DNA of 64,000 nucleotides, from assembly GCA_963772225.1 (NCBI GenBank), contig CAVYWD010000008.1:415160-479159 (forward strand). Reading direction: 5' to 3'. Below are positions 34,793-43,419 of the stretch, one piece after another (position 1 is the stretch's first letter; each line of letters opens with the position of its first letter). Both the position numbers and the translations under genes were made by a program. This stretch comes from CAVYWD01 sp963772225. GTDB lineage: Bacteria > Myxococcota > Myxococcia > Myxococcales > UBA5297. Under the pieces are notes generated by a model that was not told the origin of the DNA, made no database searches, and saw only the letters and a program-made list of their open reading frames with translations.

Positions 34793-35692
34793 GTGCCTCC
34801 CCAGCCCTCGAACATCATCACGAGCCTTCTCTCCACGCTGGTCGTGCCGCTCGCGGCCGGCGCGACCTTCCTGTTCGGCCTCGGCCTCTGGGACGTGTTC
34901 CTCGCCAAGATCTTCGGGGAAGTCGGCGAGGAGAAGTCGGGCCTCATCTATGCCCTGCGGTCGGTCATCCTGCGCCACCTGGCCGAGGTGAATCGGCGGA
35001 TCATGTGGCCGGGCTACGAGTCGAAGATCCGCCGCAAGTTGATCATCGCGGGGGAACCGTCGCAGCTCAAGCCCGAGGAGGTCATGGGCCTGCAGGAGCT
35101 GGCCTGCGTGGTGAGCATCCTCATCCAGTTGATCTTGCTGAACGCGCTCGGCGTCAGCCTGGTCTACAGCCTGTTGGGTGGCGTGTTCGGCCTCTGGTAT
35201 CCGTACCAATGGCTGAACGACCAGATCGCCAAGCGCCACTTCCTCATCACCCGGGCGCTGCCCTACAACCTCGACCTGCTCACGCTCTCGGTCGAGGCCG
35301 GCCTCGACTTCACGGCCGCTTTGAACAAGGTCGTCGAGAAGGGCAAGGGCGGGCCGCTGCGCGACGAGTTCCTGCTGGTCATCAAGCAGCTGAAAATGGG
35401 CAAGACTCGCGAGGAGGCGCTCAAGAGCCTCATCGCCCGGGTCAATCTCCCGGCCCTCACCAGCTTCGTGTCGGCCATCGTCCAGGCGGACCGGATGGGC
35501 ACCTCCATTGGCAAGGTCCTCCGGATCCAGTCCACGCAGCTGCGCATCGAGCGGACGCAGCGCGCCGAGAAGCTGGCCAATACCGCGCCCGTCAAGATGC
35601 TCTTCCCGTTGGTGGCCTGCATCTTCCCCACCGTCTTCATGATCCTCTTCGGGCCCATCATCTTCCGATTCGTCTTCGGGGAGCTGGACTAG
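34793..35692 (+). CDS. tadC: Tad pilus inner-membrane protein TadC (type II secretion F family)
   Basis: A 299-residue second platform protein. It has a short hydrophobic N-terminus, then two more hydrophobic stretches near residues 100-135, and an F domain starting LPYNLDLLTLSVEAGLDFTAALNKVVE. The C-terminus is hydrophobic (KMLFPLVACIFPTVFMILFGPIIF). GTG 34793 follows GAGAGGAA. TadC pairs with TadB. After it come two FHA proteins rather than the usual pilin and secretin genes. Confidence 0.88.
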   Translation: MPPQPSNIITSLLSTLVVPLAAGATFLFGLGLWDVFLAKIFGEVGEEKSGLIYALRSVILRHLAEVNRRIMWPGYESKIRRKLIIAGEPSQLKPEEVMGLQELACVVSILIQLILLNALGVSLVYSLLGGVFGLWYPYQWLNDQIAKRHFLITRALPYNLDLLTLSVEAGLDFTAALNKVVEKGKGGPLRDEFLLVIKQLKMGKTREEALKSLIARVNLPALTSFVSAIVQADRMGTSIGKVLRIQSTQLRIERTQRAEKLANTAPVKMLFPLVACIFPTVFMILFGPIIFRFVFGELD

Positions 35693-35850
35693 CGCCGCTT
35701 CGGGGAGGTCGCGCCGGGCTCCTGCGACCGAAGGGCCTCGAGCCGGAGGGCCGGCGAGGAGGTCGGGCGAGCCCTCGGGTCCGTGGCATTCGACGGACCG
35801 ACTGTGAGAGGATTCCCCCGGGCGCGCCCTTCGAGGAGCCGGCAACTCTC

Positions 35851-37338
35851 ATGTCAGTGTCTCTGACAATCCAGCAAGGCACGGACTCCGGTCGGGAATT
35901 TCGTTTCGACCAGCCCGAGGTCACCATCGGCCGTACCGCCGACAACGACGTCATCTTGACGGACGCTGGCGTTTCGCGCCGGCACGTCGTCATCAAGAAC
36001 GTCGCCGGGCGATTCGTGGCGCAGGACATGGGCTCGGCCAACGGCACCCAGGTCAACGGCGCGCCCATCGAGGAGCAGGAGCTGCAGTCCGGCGATTCGC
36101 TCGTGGTCGGTCCGGTCGTCATCGCGGTGGAGATCAGCGACGCGAACTCCACCCGCATCGTCGACACCAAGGAGCTCGCGCCGCGCCCGCAGAAGCCCGG
36201 CGCCCTCGGCAAGGCCAACGGCGCCGGCAAGGCGCTCGCGCGAAAGCCGGGCGCGGCCCCGCTGGCCTCGGCTCCGCGAAAGGCGCTCGTGCCCGTCCCC
36301 AAGGCCAGGGGTGCGCTGGGCCAGCTTTCGGCCTCGGAGCGCGCCCGACTCCTGCGCGAGAACACCGGGCTCGTCGGGAAGGTCAAGCTGTTCCTGATGG
36401 ACAAGCCTCCCGCCGTCCGGTACGCGCTCGCCGGAGTGGTAGGGCTTCTCGCCCTGGGCCTCATCGGATTCGGAGTCAAGGCCGCGATCCCCAAGAACGT
36501 CATCGCCTTCACCGGCAACATCAATCGCTCGGACACCCATTTCCCGCTCGGCGACCTGCCGACCAAGGAGGTGTACGGGTACGGGGAAACGCTGGGCGTC
36601 ACCATGCTCACGCGCGACGCCCTGCACCTTGACTTCGAGTACTCCGAGACCATTCCCATGGTGTACTACCTGTCGTTCGAAGCGCTGGGGGTTGAGCGCA
36701 GCGACGAGCTGGAGATCTCGGTGAACGGCCAGCACCTGGCCAACGCCAACCCGGGCCTCGGCGACTACTCGAAAGCCCAGCGGGTCCGGATGCCCAAGAG
36801 ATACCTGCGCGCCGGGATCACGAACGAGGTCACCTTCGAGAACACCATCAACCTCGCCGCGAACCGAAACCACTCGACCGCGCCGCCCGAGACCTGGGCC
36901 GTCTCGAAGATCCAGCTCATCATGAAGCCCGTCCCGGGCTGCGCCACCGCGGGCGAGTGCCTGCGGGAGGCCAAGAGCATCTACGACCTGGCCGACCAGC
37001 GGCTCTCCATGAAGGACGTCGGGGCCAGCAATCGCTACGAGGCCTGGCAGCTCCTGCAGAAGGCGGTGCTCTTCCTGGAGACGGTGGAGCCCAAGCCCGA
37101 AATCTACAACCTGGCCAACCAGGCCATCCGGGACGTCGAGCGCGAGCTCGACAGCCTCTGCGCCAAGACCATGTTGGCCGGAAAGAGCGCCGAGGAACGC
37201 AACGACCGGGGACGCGCCCTTCAGGAGTATAAGAACGGCCTGCTCTGGTACCCGGGGTCCGAGCACCCCTGTCGCGGCAAGCTCGTCGAGAAGATCGAAA
37301 GGTACGGCGAGGCCGCCGCGGCGCCCGCTGGCAATTGA
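35851..37338 (+). CDS. FHA-domain membrane protein
   Basis: A 495-residue protein. The N-terminal forkhead-associated domain binds phosphothreonine peptides: IGRTADND at 26-33, SRRHVV at 42-47, and NGTQVNG at 64-70 are all intact. A membrane helix lies at about residues 191-213. The region outside has a beta-rich part (FEYSETIPMVYYLSFEALG, LEISVNGQHLANA) and then helices with two cysteines (CATAGEC). Such proteins link Ser/Thr kinase signals to an envelope machine; here it follows tadC and may regulate the Tad apparatus. ATG 35851 is the first start after the tadC stop with a purine-rich upstream region. Confidence 0.83.
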   Translation: MSVSLTIQQGTDSGREFRFDQPEVTIGRTADNDVILTDAGVSRRHVVIKNVAGRFVAQDMGSANGTQVNGAPIEEQELQSGDSLVVGPVVIAVEISDANSTRIVDTKELAPRPQKPGALGKANGAGKALARKPGAAPLASAPRKALVPVPKARGALGQLSASERARLLRENTGLVGKVKLFLMDKPPAVRYALAGVVGLLALGLIGFGVKAAIPKNVIAFTGNINRSDTHFPLGDLPTKEVYGYGETLGVTMLTRDALHLDFEYSETIPMVYYLSFEALGVERSDELEISVNGQHLANANPGLGDYSKAQRVRMPKRYLRAGITNEVTFENTINLAANRNHSTAPPETWAVSKIQLIMKPVPGCATAGECLREAKSIYDLADQRLSMKDVGASNRYEAWQLLQKAVLFLETVEPKPEIYNLANQAIRDVERELDSLCAKTMLAGKSAEERNDRGRALQEYKNGLLWYPGSEHPCRGKLVEKIERYGEAAAAPAGN

Positions 37339-37387
37339 TTCCGCTCCCTCCGAAGTCCTCCAGGAAGCGCTCGCGCGAAGAAAGCCC

Positions 37388-39160
37388 ATGCCCCCTCCTC
37401 CCCGACGACCCTCGAGGCACTCGACGCCGGTGGACCTCACCCCTCCTGATCTCGGGGCCGAGGACTCGAGCGCGACAATCATCCAGGGGCCGCCCTCCGA
37501 CGGTGCCACGGTCATCATGGACCGCTCGGCGCTCCCGGGGGCGGCGCCCGGCGCCAAGCTCGTGTTCCTCACCGGCCCCAAGGCGGGCGCGGAGGTCAAG
37601 CTGACCGCCCAGGAGACGACCCTGGGGCGGCAGTCGGACAACGCGGTGGTCATCCCGGACATCTCCGTCTCTCGACACCACGTCGCGGTCCGGCGCCAGG
37701 GCGCGCAGTACGCCCTTGCGGACCTCGGGTCAGGCAACGGGAGCATCTTGAACGGCGAGCGGATCGACGGCGAGGTCCCGCTCCAGGACGGCGACGTCTT
37801 CTCCATGGGAGACACCGAGGTCCGCTTCGAGATGCCGCGCCCGCCGCCCCGCGCGCCCGCCGCCCTGGCGCGCCGAGGCGACGCGCCGGTGAACCCGCCC
37901 GCGCGCCGCAAGGACCGCGCTGTCGAGGACGATATCGCCCGGCCGGAGGACACGACCACCACCGGTCTGTCCGCCTTTCGGGGGCGGCGGCTGAACAAGC
38001 GGCAGCTCCTCATCGCCGGCGGCGCCGCGGCAGTGATGATCCTCCTCATCGTCGCGCTCAAGCTCAGGCAAACGAGCGCGCCGCAGGGGCCCACGCCCGA
38101 GGAGGAGAAGATTCAGGCGATGGGGTCCCGCATGGCCCAGCTCGCCGAAGAGGGGAAAAAGGCGCTGAACGCCGGCGACTACAAGGCGGCCTCCGCCGCG
38201 CTCAACGAGGCCCAGGAGCTGGCCGTCCAGGTAAGCCTCGACGACGGCGACGTGAAGACGCTTCGCAGGCAAGCCGAGTATGCCAAGAGCCTGGTGGGCG
38301 GTCAGGAGGCGCTCGAGAAAGCCCAGAGTTGGGCGACTCAGCTCGAGTTCGCGAAGGCGATGGAGCTGCTCAAGCCCTACGCCGGCGAGGACCACGCGCT
38401 TCACGACACGGCCTTCAAGGTCATCGCCCAGATGAAGGCGCGCGCCGCCGAGAAGCTCGCGGGCGCGAAGGTCGCGCTCGCGGCCAAGAACCTGGACCAG
38501 GCGCGCGCCGTACTGGACGACCTCAAGGCCCTCGACCCGGAGCTGCCCGAGGCCAAGGAGCTCGACGGCCTCATTCGCGAAGCCGCCGAGAAGAGCCAGC
38601 AGCCGAAGCAGGCGAAGCCGGTGACGGCCCCGAAGGACCCTCTGGCGCCCGTGGCCGCGGCCGTGGCCGCGGGCAAGCTCGAGGAGGCCCTCTCCGCCGC
38701 GGCTGCCGTCAACGCCAAGGCGGTCAAGGAGAGCCTCGTCGCCTTCAAGGACGGCTGCACCCGGGAGCTCGACGCCGACGGCGCCGTGAGGCACTGCCAA
38801 GAGCTCTTGCGGCGCATCCCCGGAGGCGAGGCGAGCCCGTTCATGGAGCCCCTCAAGAGAAAGGTCGCGGCCACCTCTGTCGCCGAGGGCATCAAGCACG
38901 TCGGCGCCGAGAGCTGGGCGCGCGCCTATCAGGCCTTTCACCAGGCGCTGCAGGCGGACCCCGGCAACGCCATCGCGCTCAAGAACATGCACACCATCAA
39001 GGTCAAGGCCAAAGAGTTCTTCGATCAGGCCTACGTCGACCGGAGCGTGGACGCCGACAAGGCGCGCCAGGAGTTCGAGCAGGTGATTTCGATGACCGCG
39101 CCCGACGACGAGCTCAGCGTGAAGTCCAAGTCGCACCTTCGAAAAATGGGGGGCGAGTAG
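37388..39160 (+). CDS. FHA-domain membrane protein with helical repeats
   Basis: A 590-residue protein with the same overall plan as its neighbour. An N-terminal disordered stretch of about 55 residues precedes an FHA domain (TLGRQSDNAVVIPDISVSRHHV near 77-98, then GSGNGSILNGERI). A membrane helix is at about 207-227. The remaining 360 residues are helical hairpins of TPR type (ALNAGDYKAASAALNEAQEL and AYQAFHQALQADPGNAIALKN). The start is an ATG 50 nt after the first FHA gene. The pair probably forms a phosphorylation-controlled scaffold for the Tad genes upstream; a Hanks-type kinase lies about 10 kb downstream at 49758. Confidence 0.83.
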   Translation: MPPPPRRPSRHSTPVDLTPPDLGAEDSSATIIQGPPSDGATVIMDRSALPGAAPGAKLVFLTGPKAGAEVKLTAQETTLGRQSDNAVVIPDISVSRHHVAVRRQGAQYALADLGSGNGSILNGERIDGEVPLQDGDVFSMGDTEVRFEMPRPPPRAPAALARRGDAPVNPPARRKDRAVEDDIARPEDTTTTGLSAFRGRRLNKRQLLIAGGAAAVMILLIVALKLRQTSAPQGPTPEEEKIQAMGSRMAQLAEEGKKALNAGDYKAASAALNEAQELAVQVSLDDGDVKTLRRQAEYAKSLVGGQEALEKAQSWATQLEFAKAMELLKPYAGEDHALHDTAFKVIAQMKARAAEKLAGAKVALAAKNLDQARAVLDDLKALDPELPEAKELDGLIREAAEKSQQPKQAKPVTAPKDPLAPVAAAVAAGKLEEALSAAAAVNAKAVKESLVAFKDGCTRELDADGAVRHCQELLRRIPGGEASPFMEPLKRKVAATSVAEGIKHVGAESWARAYQAFHQALQADPGNAIALKNMHTIKVKAKEFFDQAYVDRSVDADKARQEFEQVISMTAPDDELSVKSKSHLRKMGGE

Positions 39161-39166
39161 CGGAGC

Positions 39167-40718
39167 ATGAGAACGCCGCCGCCCGGCCCGGGCGCCAAGT
39201 CCTCGAGCCAGTTCGACCTCTTCGCCCGGGCGGCGCCGCGGGCTTCGAACCAGGCCCGCGTCTTGAGCGTCAGCGAGCTCACCCGCGAGCTCAAGGGAGC
39301 GGTCGAGGGGCGCTTCGCGCTCATCGCGGTGCGCGGCGAGGTCTCCAATTTGAGGCCCGCGGCCTCGGGCCACGTCTATTTCACCCTCAAGGACGACGGC
39401 GCCTGCCTCTCGGCGGTGCTCTTTCGCGCCGAGGCCTCCCGCCTCAGGTTTCGGCTCGCGGATGGGCTCTCGGTGGTCGCCCGCGGGCGGCTCTCGGTGT
39501 ACGAGGCGCGCGGCCAATACCAGAATCATCTGCGATGCGCTCGACCCCGAGGGCGCCGGGGCGCTGGCGCTGGCGTTCGAGCAGCTCAAGGCGAAGCTCC
39601 TCAAGGAAGGGCTCTTCGACCCCCGCCGCAAGCGCAAGGTGCCGTTCCTTCCGCGCCGGATCGGCGTGGTCACCTCGCCCACCGGCGCCGCTTTGCACGA
39701 CTTCCTTCGCGTGCTCCACGACCGCCACCCCATTCCAGTGCTGCTCGCGCCGGCGCGCGTCCAAGGCGAGGGCGCCGCCGAGGAGATCGCCCGGGCCATC
39801 GGGCGACTGGGCGCGGCGCGCGGCGTAGACGTCATCGTCGTCACCCGCGGCGGCGGCTCCATCGAGGACCTGTGGGCCTTCAACGAGGAGGTCGTCGCCC
39901 GCGCCATCGCCGCGTCGCCGGTGCCGGTGGTCTCCGCGGTGGGCCACGAGGTGGATGTCACCATCGCCGACTTCGCCGCCGACCTGCGGTGCGCGACCCC
40001 CACCGATGCCGCCAAGACGCTCGCTCCTCCGCGCGTCGAGCTCGCGCGCGCGCTCGACCAGCAGCGGCGCCACCTGACGCAGATCCTCGGGCGCCTTCAG
40101 TCGCAGAAGCGCGAGCGGCTCCAGGCGCGGGCCCTTCGCCTGCCCGACCCGCGACGGCGGGTGGAGCGCGAGCGCCTGCAGCTCGATTACCGACTGGAGC
40201 GTGCGCAGCGCTCGCTGCGCCGCGGCCTCGCCGATCGGCGGGAACGGCTCAAGGCCCTCGCCGAGCGGCTCTCGAGCGCGCACCCGCGGGCGCGGCTCTC
40301 GCGGATCGCCCGACAGCTCTCCCTGGCGCAGCTCGCCCTGGGCGCCGCGGCCCGCGCCCGCCTCGGGGCGGCGCGCGGGCGGCTGGAGCGCGGCTCGCAT
40401 CAGCTTCAGGCGCTCTCGCCGGCGGCGCGGATCGCCCGCGGACAGCGGGGCTTGGCGCTCCAGCGTGAGCGATGCGAGAAGGCCGTCGAGCGCGCGCTCG
40501 CGCGCGAGCGGCTGAGGCTGTCGCGCACCTCGGCCGGCCTCGACTCGCTCTCGCCTCTCAAGGTGCTGGGCCGCGGCTACGCAGTCGCCTTCGCCCAGGG
40601 TCGGCGCGTGCTCACCCGCGCGGCCGACGCGCCGCTCGGATCACGGGTCGAGGTGCTGCTCTCGGACCTCAGCGAGATTCAGGCCGAGGTCCTCAGCGCC
40701 AAGCCGGCCCCCGGGTAG
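39167..40718 (+). pseudogene. xseA: Exodeoxyribonuclease VII large subunit with a frameshift
   Basis: Two overlapping frames rebuild one XseA. The first (ATG 39167) gives the OB-fold start, VLSVSELTRELKGAVEGRFALIAVRGEVSNL to VYEARGQYQ. The second continues with IICDALDPEGAGALALAFEQLKAKL, then the catalytic-domain motifs RIGVVTSPTGAALHD and VVTRGGGSIEDLWAFNEE, and ends near LGRGYAVAF. Removing one A from the AA at about 39524-39525 fuses them exactly. XseA with XseB degrades single-stranded DNA. Because xseB follows intact and the protein is otherwise complete, the shift may be a consensus error rather than decay. If it is real, the enzyme is lost. Confidence 0.88.
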
Positions 40719-40880
40719 CCCGCGCATCGCCTCCGCGTCCTGGGGCCCCTACGACGACAGAGCGAGCACCGCGTGCGAAGACCGCCGGTTGACCCCCCTG
40801 CGGGCCCCCACTAGCATGGCCCGCCTTAGGTTCTGGTGTTGTCATCGGGTTGGGCGCGGCGGAATTGGAGAGGTGTTCTC

Positions 40881-41216
40881 GTGGCCAAGGACGCGGCAAA
40901 GCGCGCGCAGGAGCTCGGGTACGAGGAGGTCGTGGCCCGCCTCGAAGAGGTGGTGAAGCGCCTGGAGGCCGGCAACCTCCCGCTCGAGGAGTCGCTCAAG
41001 GCCTTCGAGGAGGGCATCGGCCTGGTTCGCGCCGGCGAGGCGCGGCTGGGCGAGGCCGAGAAGCGCGTCGAGCAGCTGCTCGCGACCGCCTCCGGCGACC
41101 GCGCGATACCGTTCTCGCCCGAGGCCGCTCGCGCCGAGGGCGCGCCGCCCCGCGGCCGGCCGGCACTGGAGGCGGAGGAGCCCCCGCCCCCCGGTGACTT
41201 CGAGCCTCCGTTCTAG
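40881..41216 (+). CDS. xseB: Exodeoxyribonuclease VII small subunit
   Basis: A 111-residue XseB. The helical core ELGYEEVVARLEEVVKRLEAGNLPLEESLKAFEEGIGLVR is typical of the family, followed by a heptad helix and a proline-rich tail of about 35 residues, longer than usual (family about 80). GTG 40881 follows GGAGAGG at good spacing. XseB binds XseA to form the active single-strand exonuclease. It sits between xseA and a receiver/ispA pair; the order xseA-xseB-ispA is widely conserved. Confidence 0.93.
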   Translation: MAKDAAKRAQELGYEEVVARLEEVVKRLEAGNLPLEESLKAFEEGIGLVRAGEARLGEAEKRVEQLLATASGDRAIPFSPEAARAEGAPPRGRPALEAEEPPPPGDFEPPF

Positions 41217-41240
41217 CCAGCCTTCCCGAGCGTAAGACCC

Positions 41241-41648
41241 ATGAGCGACAGCGCGAACAGCGGCCCAGCGGGCGAGCCCCGGCGCGTCAAGGTGGTCATC
41301 GTCGACGACGACCGCGACACGCGGGAGATGCTCACTCTGGCCCTGGAGCTCGAGGGCTTCGAGGTCGCCTCGGCTGCCAACGGCCTGCGCCTCATCTCCA
41401 GCCTTCACGTCGACCGGCCGGACATCATCCTGCTCGACGTCATGATGTCGTGGATCGACGGGTTCGAGCTCTGCCGGTCCATCAAGAAGAACGAGGAGTT
41501 TCGGGACATCCCGGTCATTTTCATCTCGGCGCGAAAGACGGGCGAGGACGTCCAGCGGGGCCTCGCGGCGGGCGCGTCGGACTACTACACGAAGCCGGTG
41601 GATATCGAGCGGCTGACCGCTCGCGTCCGCGAGATTCTGGCGATTTGA
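41241..41648 (+). CDS. Single-domain response regulator
   Basis: A 135-residue receiver-only protein. The acidic pair is in VDDD (Asp22-24), the phosphorylated Asp66 is in ILLDVMM, and Lys118 is in YTKP. All signature residues are present, so it should be phosphorylated. No output domain, and no kinase gene beside it. It interrupts the usual xseB-ispA pair by 24 and 33 nt gaps, so it is transcribed with them. Confidence 0.88.
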   Translation: MSDSANSGPAGEPRRVKVVIVDDDRDTREMLTLALELEGFEVASAANGLRLISSLHVDRPDIILLDVMMSWIDGFELCRSIKKNEEFRDIPVIFISARKTGEDVQRGLAAGASDYYTKPVDIERLTARVREILAI

Positions 41649-41681
41649 GGCCGGCCAAGGCCCGGCGGGAGCGAAGACGGC

Positions 41682-42593
41682 GTGAGCGACGAGAAGGGGT
41701 CGGCCAAGTTCGAATTGGAGCCGTATCTCCAAAGGCAACGAAAGCGGGTGGAACAGACGCTCACCGACGCGCTGTCGCCCTTTCGCGCCCGGGCGCCGGC
41801 GAGGCTCTTCGAGGCCATGGAGTACAGCCTCCTCGCGGGCGGCAAGCGGCTGCGGCCGGTGCTCGCGCGCGCCGCGGCGGAGGCGGTGGCGGGACCCTCG
41901 GCCGCCGAGGGGCAGGCGGTGGTCGACTTCGCGTGCGCCGTCGAGCTCGTCCACACCTACTCGCTCATCCACGACGACCTCCCGGCCATGGACGACGACG
42001 ACCTGCGCCGCGGGCGGCCGACGAACCACAAGGTCTTCGGCGAGGCCATGGCCATCCTGGCGGGCGACGCCCTGCTGACCGAGGCGTTCTGGCTGGCCGG
42101 CCGCGGCGCCGAGGCGCACCGCGGGCGGCTATGCGCGATGCTCGCCGCGGCGGCGGGGGCCTCGGGCATGGTGGGCGGCCAGGCCGACGACATCCGGGAC
42201 GACGTGCCGCGCTCGCTCCTAGACCTCGAGTCGCTGCATCTGCGAAAGACCGGCGCGCTCATCGCGGTCTCGTGCGCCGGCGGCGCGCTGGCGGCGGGCG
42301 GCTCGGAGGCGGCGGTGGCGTCGCTCGAGAAATACGGCCGGCACCTGGGCCTCGCGTTCCAGATCTGTGACGACCTCATCGACCTGAACGGCGACCCGGC
42401 CAAGACCGGCAAGGCGGGCGGCTCGGACGCGCGCAAGGGCAAGGTCACTTTCCCCTCGCTCCTGGGCGAGGCGGGGTCTCGGGAGCGCGGGCGCGCGGAG
42501 GTGAGGCTCGCCAAGGCCGCTGTCGAGCCGCTCCTGCCCGCGGCGGCGCCGCTCCTGGCGCTCGCCGACTACGCCATCGATCGCGATCGGTAG
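41682..42593 (+). CDS. ispA: Polyprenyl diphosphate synthase, farnesyl/geranyl type
   Basis: A 303-residue short-chain trans-prenyltransferase that condenses isopentenyl diphosphate with dimethylallyl and geranyl diphosphate. The first Asp-rich motif is HDDLPAMDDDDLRRG (Asp98, Asp99 to Asp105) and the second is QICDDLIDLNGD near residue 230. GGKRLRP near 54 binds diphosphate. Leu two residues after the second DD is unusual but conservative. GTG start at 41682. In many bacteria ispA is followed by dxs and then tlyA; here tlyA follows directly and dxs is missing from the row. Confidence 0.9.
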   Translation: MSDEKGSAKFELEPYLQRQRKRVEQTLTDALSPFRARAPARLFEAMEYSLLAGGKRLRPVLARAAAEAVAGPSAAEGQAVVDFACAVELVHTYSLIHDDLPAMDDDDLRRGRPTNHKVFGEAMAILAGDALLTEAFWLAGRGAEAHRGRLCAMLAAAAGASGMVGGQADDIRDDVPRSLLDLESLHLRKTGALIAVSCAGGALAAGGSEAAVASLEKYGRHLGLAFQICDDLIDLNGDPAKTGKAGGSDARKGKVTFPSLLGEAGSRERGRAEVRLAKAAVEPLLPAAAPLLALADYAIDRDR

Positions 42594-42643
42594 CTCTTTG
42601 CGCTCGGGCGCCGCCCGCTGAAGCGCCCCAGCAGCGAAAGGAC

Positions 42644-43390
42644 ATGGCGATGGCGCGGCGCGAGCGGATCGACAAGCTCCTGGTCGAGCGGGGGCTCGCC
42701 GAGACGCGGACCAAGGCCCAGGCGCTGGTGCTCGCCGGCTCGGTCGTGGCAGGGGAAGCGCGGGTGGACAAGGCCGGCGCCCTGGTCGACGTCGAGCTTC
42801 CGCTGCGGCTCAAGGGTGAGAAGCTGCCGTACGTGTCGCGGGGTGGCCTCAAGCTGGAAGGTGCGCTCAAGCACTGGGAGCTCGACGTCGCGGGCCTGGA
42901 CGCCCTCGACGTGGGGGCGTCCACCGGCGGCTTCACCGATTGCCTGCTGAAGCGCGGCGCGGCGCGGGTCATCGCGCTGGACGTGGGCTACGGCCAGCTC
43001 CACCCGGCGCTGCGCTCCGACCCGCGGGTGACCGTGCGCGAGCGCGTCAACGCCCGCGCGCTCACCCGCGAGGACGTCCCCTTCGACGTGGACCTCGTGG
43101 TCGCGGACGTGTCGTTCATCTCGCTGCGCCTCGTCCTGCCGAGCGCGCTGTCGTTCCTCGAGCCCGGGGGCGCGCTCCTCGCCCTGGTCAAGCCGCAGTT
43201 CGAGGTGGGGCGCGGCCAGGTCGGGAAGGGCGGGGTGGTTCGCGACGAAAAGAAGCGGGTCGCGGCCATCGAGGGGGTGGCCGAGGCGGCGCGGGCGCTG
43301 GGGCTCCAGGTCGGCGGCTGGATCGACTCGTCCATCGCCGGGCCCGCTGGAAACCTCGAGGCCCTGCTCTTCGCGCGCAAGAAGACCTGA
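42644..43390 (+). CDS. tlyA: TlyA-family rRNA methyltransferase
   Basis: A 248-residue S4 plus FtsJ-like methyltransferase. The S4 RNA-binding domain opens the protein (RRERIDKLLVERGLAETRTKAQALVLAG). The SAM site is LDVGASTGGFTDCLL near residue 88, and the catalytic region includes ADVSFISL and LVKPQFE. Homologues 2'-O-methylate 16S and 23S rRNA. A second ATG 6 nt downstream is an equal start. It closes the xseA-xseB-ispA run. Confidence 0.92.
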   Translation: MAMARRERIDKLLVERGLAETRTKAQALVLAGSVVAGEARVDKAGALVDVELPLRLKGEKLPYVSRGGLKLEGALKHWELDVAGLDALDVGASTGGFTDCLLKRGAARVIALDVGYGQLHPALRSDPRVTVRERVNARALTREDVPFDVDLVVADVSFISLRLVLPSALSFLEPGGALLALVKPQFEVGRGQVGKGGVVRDEKKRVAAIEGVAEAARALGLQVGGWIDSSIAGPAGNLEALLFARKKT

Positions 43391-43419
43391 GCGGCGGCCC
43401 CGCTTCGGGCGCCCTCGGC

